Positions 31,451 through 40,118 of a stretch of DNA of 64,000 nt are shown here, piece by piece (position 1 is the stretch's first letter; each line of letters starts with the position of its first letter). The stretch comes from JAKFDK01 sp036676195 (lineage in GTDB: Bacteria > Bacillota > Sulfobacillia > Symbiobacteriales > ZC4RG38): assembly GCA_036676195.1 (NCBI GenBank), contig JAKFDK010000131.1:16827-80826 (forward strand). The letters run 5' to 3'. Under the pieces are notes generated by a model that worked only from the letters and a program-made list of their open reading frames with translations, was not told the DNA's origin and made no database searches. The position numbers and the translations under genes are program-made.

Positions 31451-34225
31451 ATGAATCGGAACTTGCGCTTCCTGACCAGTTGGTTCTGCCTGGCGGCCGT
31501 CCTGGCCGCCCTGGTCAGCCCCGGGACAGCCGGGCACGCCAGTGCCGGCGCCACCGCTGCGACCCTGCGCATTGCCTACGTCTCCGACACCCACTGGAAG
31601 GGTGGCGGGGCCAACACCAGCACCAGGCAGGTCCTGGCTCAGATCGCCAAAGAAGGGCCGCAGTTGCTGGTGCACGGCGGCGACATCACCGAGGTCGGCG
31701 CCACCCGCGAGTACAGTGAATACCTGGTCGCCCAGGCGACGGCTCTGCCCGGCCTGAGCAGCCACTACGTGCCCGGCAACCACGATGCCCGCTGGCTCGA
31801 TGCCGGCAAGGCCGTGTTCCGGAACAAGCTCGGCAGCAGCCAGACCTACCGCTCCTTTACCCAGGGCGGCGTGCATGTCGTGCTGCTCGATTCGACCATC
31901 GACACGGAAACCCATGGCCATTTCGATCCGGTCCAGCTCGACTGGCTCCGCCGGGACCTGGCGGCACTGGACCCGGTCACGCCGGTGCTGGTGTTCTTCC
32001 ACCATCCGGTGGCCTACACACCGGCTGTGTACATGGACACTGAAGCGGAACTGATCGCCGCCCTGCAGCCTCATAACGTGCGCGGCGTCTTTACCGGCCA
32101 TGGTCACCTGCACATGCGCTGGGAACGGAACGGAATCCCGTTCTACATGGTCCAGGCCGCCGGCGAGGGCGGCTACCAGGTGATCGATATCGGCGACGGG
32201 CGCATCCGCGTCTCATACGGCGCCCTGGGCCAGCCCCTGCAGCAGGTGACAGACCTGCCCCTGGCCCGCCCGGAGCCGGCCGGCAGCGTGACGGTGCAGA
32301 ACGTGGAGCACCTGGCGCCGGGCCAATGGCGGATCACCGCCCGGGCCACCGGTCTCCCACCGGAGGCCAAGCTCTGGTACCGGATCGACTCCGGCCAGTG
32401 GACAGAACTGTCCCCGGCGCCGGCCGGGATGTATTATGCCACAGCGGCTGCGTCTGGCCTTGCCCCGGGCATCCACCGCCTGAACCTGTGGGCGGCACCG
32501 GTGGGCGCCCAGTACCCCGGCAAGCCGCTGACCAGGGAACAGTGGGATACCCGCAACGTCGGCCCGTCGTGGACCGCAACCCGTGACTTTACCGTCGCCC
32601 CGGCTGGCGGCGGCTCCCCCGCCCTGGCCTGGCAGTACCGGGCCGCCGGCGGCATTCAGGCGGCCCCGGCTGTGGGCCCGGATCTGGTCTATGCGGCGGC
32701 CCGCGACGGCAGCCTGGCAGCCCTGGATCCAGCCACCGGCACAGTGCGCTGGCAATACCGCCTGCCCGGACCGGTGGTGGGCTCGCCCGCCCTCAGTTCC
32801 GACCGGGTCGCCGTCGCTGACACCCTGGGCAACGTGGCGGTACTGGATGCCGCCGGCGGCCGTGAGCTATGGACCCACCGCCAGGGCGCCCCGGTTCTGG
32901 CCGAACCGCTATGGGCCGCCGGCCTGCTGGTCTTTGGCGATGCGAAGGGGACGGTGACGGCCCTGGACCGCATGACCGGCGTGGTGAGCTGGCAACAGCC
33001 GGTGGCGCAGGCCGCCATCCGGGCACGGCTGACCTTTGCCAACGGCTCCCTGTACGTGGGCGCGTGGGACCGCCAGGTGTACGCCCTTGACGCCTTTACC
33101 GGCAAGGTGCGCTGGAAGCAGCAACTGCCGGGCGATGTCTACTATTCCCCCGCCAACCAGTCCCCCCTGTACTATCGGGGTCGCCTGTTTGTGACCCGCT
33201 CGCAGCCCAGCAACGACGCCGGTCTGTACGCACTGGACGCCCGCGACGGCCGCGTACTGTGGAAGGCGGCCGGCGGCTTTGGCTACAGTGCGCCGGTCCT
33301 GCACGGGGGCCTGGTGGTAGCAGCCACCGGCGGCGGCGCCGTCTCCGGCTTTGACCCGCTGACCGGCCAGAAGCAGTGGACAGCCTGGACCGGCATGGAG
33401 ACCTTTGACGGTGCGGTATCCTCCTACGGCGGGGATCTCGTGCTGAGCGGCCTGAACGGCCTGGTGGCGGCGGTCCGGCCTGAGGCCGGCAAGGCCACCA
33501 CGGTTTGGAAGTACTCGCTGGGCGATGGCTACCTGTATGCCCGGCCGGCGGCCGGATCGGGCTACCTGTATGTGGGCTCCATGGACGGTTCGCTGTACGC
33601 ACTGCGGGCGGCGGCACCGGCCGCGGCGGCGCTGACGGCCGGGTCGCCCGGCGTGCCCGTGGCTCTTCCCATAGCGGCGAGCTTTCCGGACGCACGCAGC
33701 CACCCGGCCGGCGGTACCATCGGCCTGGCCCAGGCCATGGGGCTGGCCGGTGGCTACCCGGACGGCACCTTCCGGCCCGAGGCCGGCCTGACCCGGGCGG
33801 AACTGGCCACGCTGCAGGCCCGCTTCCTTGGCCTGACTGCCCCCGGCAAGACCTTTGTCACCCGGTTTGCCGACCTCCAGAAACACTGGGCCATGGCGGC
33901 CGTGGCCGCCCTGGAGGAACAGTCTCTGGTGCAGGGTGAAAAGGGGCCCGACGGGAAGCTGCGCTTCAACCCGGACCGGGCCGTGACCCGGGCCGAAGCC
34001 GTACAGGTCACGGCCCGGCTGATTGCCCGGTTGCAGCCGTCCCCCCAGTTCCGCAGCAGCCTGGCCGATGTGGCCGGACACTGGTCCGGAGGGGCCGTGC
34101 AGGCGGCGGAGGAAGCCGGGTTACTGGCGGGAGCCATGGCCACGGCCGGCGGCTTTCTGCCCGACCGGCCCATTACCCGGGCCGAGGCGACCAGCCTGCT
34201 GGTCAGAAGCGCTTTGGGGCGGTAG
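31451..34225 (+). CDS. Metallophosphoesterase / PQQ-propeller / SLH surface protein
   Basis: A 924-residue exported protein. A signal peptide (1-32) is followed by a calcineurin-like phosphoesterase domain (40-260) with SDTHW, GGDIT, GNHD, HHP and GHGHLH metal ligands; a beta-sandwich (275-380); a PQQ-type quinoprotein propeller with repeated AALDPATGTVRWQYRL-like blades (390-720); and two SLH domains (755-920) that anchor it to secondary cell wall polymer. It probably hydrolyses a phosphoester at the cell surface; the propeller may be structural, as no PQQ machinery is seen. ATG 31451 follows GGAGG. An AT-rich TATATTATATAG stretch just upstream may hold the promoter. Confidence 0.85.
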   Translation: MNRNLRFLTSWFCLAAVLAALVSPGTAGHASAGATAATLRIAYVSDTHWKGGGANTSTRQVLAQIAKEGPQLLVHGGDITEVGATREYSEYLVAQATALPGLSSHYVPGNHDARWLDAGKAVFRNKLGSSQTYRSFTQGGVHVVLLDSTIDTETHGHFDPVQLDWLRRDLAALDPVTPVLVFFHHPVAYTPAVYMDTEAELIAALQPHNVRGVFTGHGHLHMRWERNGIPFYMVQAAGEGGYQVIDIGDGRIRVSYGALGQPLQQVTDLPLARPEPAGSVTVQNVEHLAPGQWRITARATGLPPEAKLWYRIDSGQWTELSPAPAGMYYATAAASGLAPGIHRLNLWAAPVGAQYPGKPLTREQWDTRNVGPSWTATRDFTVAPAGGGSPALAWQYRAAGGIQAAPAVGPDLVYAAARDGSLAALDPATGTVRWQYRLPGPVVGSPALSSDRVAVADTLGNVAVLDAAGGRELWTHRQGAPVLAEPLWAAGLLVFGDAKGTVTALDRMTGVVSWQQPVAQAAIRARLTFANGSLYVGAWDRQVYALDAFTGKVRWKQQLPGDVYYSPANQSPLYYRGRLFVTRSQPSNDAGLYALDARDGRVLWKAAGGFGYSAPVLHGGLVVAATGGGAVSGFDPLTGQKQWTAWTGMETFDGAVSSYGGDLVLSGLNGLVAAVRPEAGKATTVWKYSLGDGYLYARPAAGSGYLYVGSMDGSLYALRAAAPAAAALTAGSPGVPVALPIAASFPDARSHPAGGTIGLAQAMGLAGGYPDGTFRPEAGLTRAELATLQARFLGLTAPGKTFVTRFADLQKHWAMAAVAALEEQSLVQGEKGPDGKLRFNPDRAVTRAEAVQVTARLIARLQPSPQFRSSLADVAGHWSGGAVQAAEEAGLLAGAMATAGGFLPDRPITRAEATSLLVRSALGR

Positions 34226-34241
34226 GTCAGTGACCGAAAAT

Positions 34242-34275
34242 CAACACGGCGTCCTCGCACGAGGGCGCCGTGTTG
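34242..34275. terminator. Terminator between convergent genes
   Basis: CAACACGGCG with its complement CGCCGTGTTG enclosing a second CCTCG/CGAGG pairing, followed by TCTATT on the plus strand. Confidence 0.75.
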
Positions 34276-34276
34276 T

Positions 34277-34474
34277 CTATTCCTTGGGGGTGGCCCGGTT
34301 ACGGGAGACAAAAAACAGGATCAGGCCGATACCGCCGAACAGGAACAGGGCTTGCTTCAGCATCAGCACCCAGGCGCCCTCGACGGCACCGGTATGCTTC
34401 AGGGCCATAAAAGCCACCACTGCCATACAGGCCACAATAATCAGGCTGAGCAGGCGGCGGAATTTGGTAAACAC
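34277..34474 (-). CDS. Small membrane protein, two helices
   Basis: A 65-residue protein with two predicted membrane helices (residues 9-27 and 37-57), a basic N-terminus (MFTKFRRLL) and a charged C-terminus, giving both ends in the cytoplasm. No family recognised. It is the last of a minus-strand run with the DUF1450-like and MoeB-like genes. Confidence 0.6.
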   Translation of the reverse strand: MFTKFRRLLSLIIVACMAVVAFMALKHTGAVEGAWVLMLKQALFLFGGIGLILFFVSRNRATPKE

Positions 34475-34492
34475 AGGGTGCTTCCCTTCATC

Positions 34493-34753
34493 CTAAGATT
34501 TGCCCTTTGCGTTCGGCACCGGAAACGCCGTCTCCTGCCGGATGAGTTCCACCAACCCCTCACAGGTCTCGGCACTGCACAGTTGGCCGTTGACCAGGGC
34601 AAAGGGCCATTTTTCGCAGAGGGTGCAGCGGTCCAGGCAGGCAGCCGCCTCAACGACGGCCGGCTGGTGCGGGTCGGAGCGCAGGAGGTCAAGGAGATCG
34701 GCGCGGGCCGCCATCTGATTGCACCGGCACACCTGTACCCGGAGCTTGCGCAC
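34493..34753 (-). CDS. DUF1450/YuzB-like Cys-rich protein
   Basis: An 86-residue protein with CRCNQ at the N-terminus and CLDRCTLCEKWPFALVNG in the middle, spacing close to the YuzB family and to thioredoxin-like 2Fe-2S proteins. Distinct from the copy at 23,696. It starts 21 bases after the MoeB-like gene, so probably co-transcribed with it; a sulfur or redox link is possible. Confidence 0.65.
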   Translation of the reverse strand: MRKLRVQVCRCNQMAARADLLDLLRSDPHQPAVVEAAACLDRCTLCEKWPFALVNGQLCSAETCEGLVELIRQETAFPVPNAKGKS

Positions 34754-34774
34754 AGGGTTCCCCTCCGGTCTGGC

Positions 34775-36238
34775 TCAGGGTTGTTCCAGCGGCAACTGCA
34801 GGTTAAACCAGCCGGTCATACCGCCGCGCAGGTTATAAGCCCGGCTGTAACCGGCCCGGCGCAGGGCATCGGTCACGGCGGCGCTGCGCTGACCGTGTTC
34901 GCAGATGATAATGGCTGGCCGGCTCGGATCCACTTCCTTGAAACGGCGGTTGATCTGGCTCATCGGAATCAGGGTCGCGCCAGGGATATGGTAGGCGGCA
35001 AATTCGCTCGGCTCACGCACGTCCACCCACTGCACTTCGGGGTCGGTCAGGAAGACATGCACCTCCTGCGCCTGCACCTCGGGCCGGTCAAAGTCCCGCC
35101 ACTGCGACCGGGCCGGTTCGGCCTCCACTTCCAACTCCACCACCGGGCCGGGGGCGCCGCCGTGTCCGGGCACACCGCAGAACTCGTGGTAGTCGATCAG
35201 GCCGGTAATGGTGGGGGCATCGCCGCAGACCGGACAGTTCGGGTTGCGCCGGCGCCGGAGGGTACGGTAATCGCCCGCCAGGGCGTCAAAAAGCAGCAGG
35301 CGGTCGTCGAGCACCTCACCGGCACCCAGGATGATCTTGACCGTCTCCAGCGCCTGCCAGGTGCCCAGATGCCCGGCCATGGCCCCGATCACACCGGCGT
35401 CTCCACACGAGGGCACACTGCCGGGCGGCGGCGGCGCCGGATACAGGCAACGGTAGCAGCCCTTGCCGGGCACAAAAACGGCCGCCTGCGCCTCCCACAT
35501 GAGGATGGAGGCGTCCACCAGAGGTTTTTTCAGCAGCACACAGGCATCGTTGACCAGGTACCGGGTGGGGAAGTTGTCGCAGCCGTTGACGATCACATCG
35601 TAGTTCGGAATGATCTCCATAGCGTTTTCCGAGGACAGCACCGTCTGGTGCGCCACCACCCGGATCTGCGGGTTCAATGCGGTCAGATGCCGCTCGGCCG
35701 ATTCGGTTTTGAGCCGACCGACATCGTTTGTGGTATGCAGCACCTGCCGCTGCAGGTTGCTCAGGTCAACCCGGTCCCCGTCGACCACACCCAGGGTACC
35801 GACGCCAGCCGCCGCCAGGTACAGAGCCGCCGGCGACCCCAGCCCGCCGGCTCCCACCAGCAGGACACGAGCGTCCTTCAGCTTCTTCTGGCCGGCCACG
35901 CCCACTTCTTTCAGAAGGATGTTGCGGCTGTAGCGCTCCATTTCCGCATCAGTGAACAGTGGTCCGGCCCCGCCGGCCATAGCCGGAATAATAGCCAGTA
36001 CCGCCTCCGGCCTGATCGGCGTACCGTCGCCCTGCAGCCCGCGGATCTCCATCTCGTCCAGATACACGTTGATATGGTGCTGCAACTGGCCGGCGTCGTC
36101 AAATAAGGCCGCACGCAGGTCAGGGAACCGGGCTACCAGGCCCGTCAGGGTCTCCCGGACAGTGCCGCCGGAAATTTCAATCTGGGCTTGCTGTCCGGTG
36201 TATTTGCGAAAGGGGGTGGGAATATAAACCTTGGCCAT
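34775..36238 (-). CDS. MoaD/ThiS - E1 (MoeB/ThiF) - rhodanese fusion
   Basis: A 487-residue three-domain protein for sulfur activation. Residues 1-92 are a beta-grasp sulfur carrier ending in an internal AMAGG. Residues 95-340 are an E1-like adenylyltransferase with nucleotide loop GAGGLGSPAALYLAAAG, VDGDRVDLSNLQRQVLH, zinc CxxC pairs (CYRC, CPVC) and candidate catalytic Cys in SVPSCGDAG. Residues 375-480 are a rhodanese with active loop CEHGQRS. It could load sulfur on itself and on separate carriers such as the MoaD-like protein at 12,533. ATG 36238 follows AGGAAGG. Confidence 0.88.
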   Translation of the reverse strand: MAKVYIPTPFRKYTGQQAQIEISGGTVRETLTGLVARFPDLRAALFDDAGQLQHHINVYLDEMEIRGLQGDGTPIRPEAVLAIIPAMAGGAGPLFTDAEMERYSRNILLKEVGVAGQKKLKDARVLLVGAGGLGSPAALYLAAAGVGTLGVVDGDRVDLSNLQRQVLHTTNDVGRLKTESAERHLTALNPQIRVVAHQTVLSSENAMEIIPNYDVIVNGCDNFPTRYLVNDACVLLKKPLVDASILMWEAQAAVFVPGKGCYRCLYPAPPPPGSVPSCGDAGVIGAMAGHLGTWQALETVKIILGAGEVLDDRLLLFDALAGDYRTLRRRRNPNCPVCGDAPTITGLIDYHEFCGVPGHGGAPGPVVELEVEAEPARSQWRDFDRPEVQAQEVHVFLTDPEVQWVDVREPSEFAAYHIPGATLIPMSQINRRFKEVDPSRPAIIICEHGQRSAAVTDALRRAGYSRAYNLRGGMTGWFNLQLPLEQP

Positions 36239-36436
36239 CAGGAATTCACCTTCCTCGCCTCTGACGTCCACTGCAATTAACACCTTTATTATAATCGGAA
36301 ATGCCGGGTTTAACTAGATCTGGCGGACATGCCATCGGGTACCCGGCCAGCGTGAGGCTCCCCCGACCTGACCTGACATGATACAATGTCGGAGATTCCC
36401 GGCCGGTGGGTGCAAACCGAAGGAGCCACACATGCC

Positions 36437-37126
36437 ATGACGGCTGATGCTCTGCATGTTCACTGTGCGCCCGAAGGCGCGCTGCTCCGCTTCTCGTTTT
36501 ACCCCGCCCAGCCAGATCCGCTCCTGGCCGACCTGCTTGACCACTGCGGGCGGGTGGCGCTGGTCGGGCTGTGGCAACGCCTGGAGGGTCGGGCCGGGTT
36601 GCAGGAGGCGCTCAGCCGCCAGGGCGTGGCCTACGTCCCCCTGGACGGCGGCTGCGCCCTGGCCGCGCCCGACCTGCCCGCGCTGCTGCCTGCCGCCCAG
36701 ATCCGCTGGGCTGACGCCAGTGCCTACCCGGAGCCTGGCACCCCCATTGATCCCGTACTTGCCAGCCCGGCGGCAGCCGGTGGGCTGCCGCCCGGGAGTC
36801 ATGTGCGTTTTACCCTGCATACCGGGGGGTACGGCGAACTGCTCACCGATCGCCCCCAGGCGGCCCGGGCCGTACTGGCCGGGCTGCTCAAAACCGCCGT
36901 GCTCAGTGCGTTCCCCCACGCCCCCTGGCGGCGTCCGCCCGCCTCTGCCCTCACCGCCCTGCTCACCTGGGCCGAAGGGACCGGCTGCCGGCTGGAACAA
37001 CTGGATGCCGCTCCCGGTGCGGCAGGATTCCTGGTTCTGATCTTTTCCGGCGGACGGGGGCGGTCACGCCTGCGGCTGCTCTGGCAACCGGCGCGGGGCA
37101 CCTGGCGGGTCGGACCGGTCGATTAA
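36437..37126 (+). CDS. Hypothetical protein
   Basis: About 229 residues; no family recognised. Rich in Ala, Leu, Pro and Gly, with a C-terminal basic strand (GGRGRSRLRLLW). No signal peptide or membrane helix is evident. The ATG at 36437 is the one best placed behind AAGGAG, 11 bases upstream; the frame is open back to 36386. Divergent from the MoeB-like operon. Confidence 0.55.
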   Translation: MTADALHVHCAPEGALLRFSFYPAQPDPLLADLLDHCGRVALVGLWQRLEGRAGLQEALSRQGVAYVPLDGGCALAAPDLPALLPAAQIRWADASAYPEPGTPIDPVLASPAAAGGLPPGSHVRFTLHTGGYGELLTDRPQAARAVLAGLLKTAVLSAFPHAPWRRPPASALTALLTWAEGTGCRLEQLDAAPGAAGFLVLIFSGGRGRSRLRLLWQPARGTWRVGPVD

Positions 37127-37147
37127 AGCGGGCCGTGTAAACAGAAG

Positions 37148-37165
37148 GCCGCCCCGAGGGGCGGC
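37148..37165. terminator. Short GC hairpin
   Basis: GCCGCCCC/GGGGCGGC stem between convergent genes, followed on the minus strand by TTCTGTTT. Confidence 0.55.
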
Positions 37166-37193
37166 AGGGAGCAGCCAGCAGAAACAGGACACA

Positions 37194-37397
37194 TTACATG
37201 GGCTTGGCGGGTTTCCCCTTCACCCCGTGGCCGGTTTCCTCAGCTTCAAAGCGAGCCTTGCCAGAGCAGACGGGGCAGATCCAGACTGGCTTTTTCATCG
37301 TATGGGTGGTCTTTTCCGTTTCCGCCGCCAGCTTTTCCTTATTGGCCGCTTCCGGATCGTCGTTGGCCGGGCGCCCGCACATCATGCACCTGAGCAT
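37194..37397 (-). CDS. YlaI-like zinc ribbon protein (DUF2197-like)
   Basis: A 67-residue protein with two CxxC pairs (CMMC at residues 4-7 and CPVC about residue 41) separated by a charged helix, then a Lys/Gly/Pro-rich tail. The layout resembles the YlaI/DUF2197 family of Bacillota. It should bind zinc; function unknown. GGGAGGTGG precedes the ATG. Confidence 0.65.
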   Translation of the reverse strand: MLRCMMCGRPANDDPEAANKEKLAAETEKTTHTMKKPVWICPVCSGKARFEAEETGHGVKGKPAKPM

Positions 37398-37527
37398 GGG
37401 CCGCCACCTCCCTGGCTGGTATCTTTATTGTACACCCAATGAGCGGGTAGCTGAAATCTTGTTCCCGCAGATCTCCCGGGGACTGCGCACCGGGGGCTGC
37501 GTCGGGCCAGGCTGCGGCACCGCGCCG

Positions 37528-37728
37528 TCAGACATTGGCACACAGGTACCGCTGTGGCGGCTCGGCCGTCCGCACCAGATAACGCGCCACATCCAGATCC
37601 GTCAAGGCGTGGACCGCTGCGTGGTAGTACGCTTCCAGGCGATCGGCCAGTTCCACCCGGGCGTCGTGGACATGGTCCAGCGGCACCTCGTACTCCCACC
37701 CGACCTGAATCATCTGCGCCGGTTCCAT
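37528..37728 (-). CDS. Small hypothetical protein
   Basis: A 66-residue acidic, helical protein (VHDARVELADRLEAYYHAAV) with a single Cys near the C-terminus. No family recognised. ATG 37728 is preferred to ATG 37737 because AAAAGG is 9 bases upstream. Upstream on the minus strand TTGATA, 18 bases, TATCTA could be a promoter; the same stretch also resembles a sigma-E type site (GATATC, 14 bases, CATATCTAT). Confidence 0.5.
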   Translation of the reverse strand: MEPAQMIQVGWEYEVPLDHVHDARVELADRLEAYYHAAVHALTDLDVARYLVRTAEPPQRYLCANV

Positions 37729-37893
37729 CCGATTCATCCTTTTGACATAGATATGTGCTTATAGTACCAGATATCAATTCCGTCCGGCAAGCCGTTTGCA
37801 TGCGCCGTTTGGGCGGTAGCAGACCCGGAGATAATGCCACATGTGTGCTGCGCATATCGGCAGCAGGTGCACACAGGTAGGAGGCGCTCCCGG

Positions 37894-38796
37894 ATGGACG
37901 ATCTGGCGGCTCTGCAAACCGAAGCACGTAATCCCCGGACCATGGATCTGGATCGGATCAGCACCCTGGAACTGGTATCCGCCCTGAACCGGGAGGACCT
38001 GACGGTGGCCCCGGCGGTTACCGCCGTGCTGCCCCAGGTGGCCCGGGCGGTGGAGTTGATTGTGGCGCGGCTGCGCCGGGGCGGGCGGCTGATTTATACC
38101 GGCGCCGGCACCAGCGGGCGCCTGGGTGTCCTGGATGCCTCCGAGTGCCCGCCGACCTTCGGTGTGGCCCCGGAAACGGTGCAGGGCCTGATGGCCGGCG
38201 GCCCGGATGCCCTGCGCCACCCGCAGGAAGGGGCCGAGGACGATCCCGCCGCCGGTGCCGCCGACCTGGCCCGCTTGCTGGTGGGTTCTGACGATGTGGT
38301 GGTGGGTGTGGCCGCCAGCGGCCGTACACCCTATGTCATCGGTGCCCTGCAGGAGGCCCGGCGGCGCGGGGCCGCCACCGTGGCCCTGGCCTGCAACCCG
38401 CAGGCACAGATGGCCGGCCTGGCCGATGTGGCCATCTCACCCGCCACCGGGCCGGAGGCGGTGATGGGCTCAACCCGGCTCAAGGCCGGCACCGCCCAGA
38501 AAATGGTCCTGAACATGCTCAGCACAGCAGCCATGGTTCAGCTTGGCAAGGTTTATACCAACCTGATGGTGGACATGATGCCCGGCAACGAGAAACTGCG
38601 GGCCCGGGCGGTCCGCATGGTGCAACTGGCCACCGGGGCAGGCGCCGAGGAGGCCGCCGCCGCCCTGCAGGCCTGCGGCCATGCCAAGACCGCCATCGTG
38701 CACCTGCTGAGCGGCGCCGCACCCGACCGCTGCCGCCAGGCCCTGGCCGAAGCCGCCGGTGTGGTGCGGACAGCCCTGACCCTGGTGCAGTCGTAA
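37894..38796 (+). CDS. murQ: N-acetylmuramic acid 6-phosphate etherase
   Basis: A 300-residue SIS-domain lyase that cleaves the lactyl ether of MurNAc 6-phosphate to GlcNAc 6-phosphate and lactate during cell wall recycling. Signatures: TEARNPRTMDLD at the N-terminus, YTGAGTSGRLGVLDASECPPT, and AVMGSTRLKAGTAQKMVLNM. ATG 37894 follows GGAGG. No PTS transporter or NagZ gene is adjacent; the next gene is a HAD/nucleotidase-type phosphatase 33 bases downstream, likely co-transcribed. Confidence 0.95.
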   Translation: MDDLAALQTEARNPRTMDLDRISTLELVSALNREDLTVAPAVTAVLPQVARAVELIVARLRRGGRLIYTGAGTSGRLGVLDASECPPTFGVAPETVQGLMAGGPDALRHPQEGAEDDPAAGAADLARLLVGSDDVVVGVAASGRTPYVIGALQEARRRGAATVALACNPQAQMAGLADVAISPATGPEAVMGSTRLKAGTAQKMVLNMLSTAAMVQLGKVYTNLMVDMMPGNEKLRARAVRMVQLATGAGAEEAAAALQACGHAKTAIVHLLSGAAPDRCRQALAEAAGVVRTALTLVQS

Positions 38797-38829
38797 TCCA
38801 TTCCGCCCGGGGCGTGAGGAGGCAGAGAG

Positions 38830-39390
38830 GTGCGCATTGGACTGGACTTGGACGGGGTGGTGTGTGACTCCGTCCCCAAGTGGCGGGAAGTGTTCGCCCG
38901 GGAACTGGGCCTGGTTTATAGCCAGCGGGAACTGCCTGATACTTACGGCACACCTGAGCATGCCGCCTGTACAGACCGGCACGAACTGGAGTGCCTGCTG
39001 GCCCCCCACCCCGTCGCCGGTGCGGTCGCCGCCCTGCACAGCCTGCGCGCGGCCGGCCATGAACTGGTGGTAGTTACTGCCCGTTCGCCCCGGGTGGCCC
39101 GCCTGACCGCAGCCTGGTTCGACTACCACGGTCTGCTCGCCCCGGACCGGATGCACTTTCTGGAAGGCGGCCGCAAGGACACCGTGGCCCGGGCGGAAGC
39201 ACTGGATGTGTTTGTGGAGGATATCCCTGGGTATGCCCAGGCCCTGGCCGGTGCCGGGGTGCCGGTGCTGCTGTTTGCCTGGCCGTACAACGCGGGCTGT
39301 CACCACCCGCTGGTGCGGCGGGTGGGCGGCTGGGCGGCCGTGCTGGCAGCCATCGGCGGCATGGACAGACAGGCCCGGACCGGCGCCTGA
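38830..39390 (+). CDS. HAD-type 5'-nucleotidase-like phosphatase
   Basis: A 186-residue HAD-superfamily protein of the 5'(3')-deoxyribonucleotidase (NT5C) type. Motif I is GLDLDGVVCDS, motif II VVVTARSP, Lys in GGRKDT, motif III FVEDIPGYAQ. GTG start with GAGGAGG upstream. Co-directional with murQ, so it might dephosphorylate a cell-wall recycling intermediate, but this is only context. Confidence 0.8.
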   Translation: MRIGLDLDGVVCDSVPKWREVFARELGLVYSQRELPDTYGTPEHAACTDRHELECLLAPHPVAGAVAALHSLRAAGHELVVVTARSPRVARLTAAWFDYHGLLAPDRMHFLEGGRKDTVARAEALDVFVEDIPGYAQALAGAGVPVLLFAWPYNAGCHHPLVRRVGGWAAVLAAIGGMDRQARTGA

Positions 39391-39410
39391 AATCGCGGCC
39401 CGAACGCGCG

Positions 39411-39438
39411 GAACCGGGCGCCCGCAGGCGCCCGGTTC
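39411..39438 (+). terminator. Terminator
   Basis: GAACCGGGCGCC/GGCGCCCGGTTC stem followed by TGCCTTTTATT; also faces the convergent response-regulator gene. Confidence 0.85.
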
Positions 39439-39444
39439 TGCCTT

Positions 39445-40113
39445 TTATTCTTTCTCTGGCTCGGCCTCTGCCACCAGACCCTCGCGAAAGGCAAAGCGAA
39501 TGGCTTCTGACCGATTGCGGAGGTGCAGCTTTTCCATGATATGGCGCATGTGGTTCTTGACGGTGCTTTCCGCCACAAACAGCTTGCCGGCAATCTCCTT
39601 GTAGGTGAGACCCTGGCTGGCCAACTGCAGCACTTCCACTTCACGCGGGCTGAGGTTATGGGTCTCCTCCTGCGGGCCGGCCGCCGCCGCCGCCTTGCCC
39701 AGGCGGAACTCCTTGAGGACCTTGGCCGCCATCAGCGGGCTGACCGGGGCCTCGCCGCTGCCGGCCGAGCGCACAGCGCCCACCAGTTCATCGGGGCCCA
39801 GGTTCTTCAGCAGGTAGCCGTCAGCCCCGGCCTTGATCGCCTCAAACAGGTCGCGGTCGATGTCCGACACGGTCAGGATGACGATTCGGGTCTCCGGCAC
39901 CTGCTGCTTGACCAGGCGGGTTGCCTGCACACCGTTCATCACCGGCATGTTAATGTCCATTAGCACAAGATCCGGGCGGAAGCGCACGGCCAGGTCCACA
40001 GCCTCTTTGCCGTTGTTAGCCTCGGCTACCACCGTGATCCCCGGTGCCGCCGAAAGCGTGGCTTGAACGCCCTTGCGAAACATGACATGGTCGTCGGCCA
40101 GGAGCACGCGCAC
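39445..40113 (-). CDS. NarL-family response regulator
   Basis: A 222-residue two-component regulator. Receiver with acidic ADDH, phospho-acceptor Asp53 (LVLMDINMP) and Lys in YLLKNL; C-terminal LuxR-type helix-turn-helix (LSPREVEVLQLASQGLTYKE). The GTG at 40113 is preferred because AAAGGAG lies 8 bases upstream, within the end of the kinase gene. Partner of the PAS-GAF kinase upstream. Confidence 0.92.
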   Translation of the reverse strand: MRVLLADDHVMFRKGVQATLSAAPGITVVAEANNGKEAVDLAVRFRPDLVLMDINMPVMNGVQATRLVKQQVPETRIVILTVSDIDRDLFEAIKAGADGYLLKNLGPDELVGAVRSAGSGEAPVSPLMAAKVLKEFRLGKAAAAAGPQEETHNLSPREVEVLQLASQGLTYKEIAGKLFVAESTVKNHMRHIMEKLHLRNRSEAIRFAFREGLVAEAEPEKE

Positions 40114-40118
40114 GCCCG

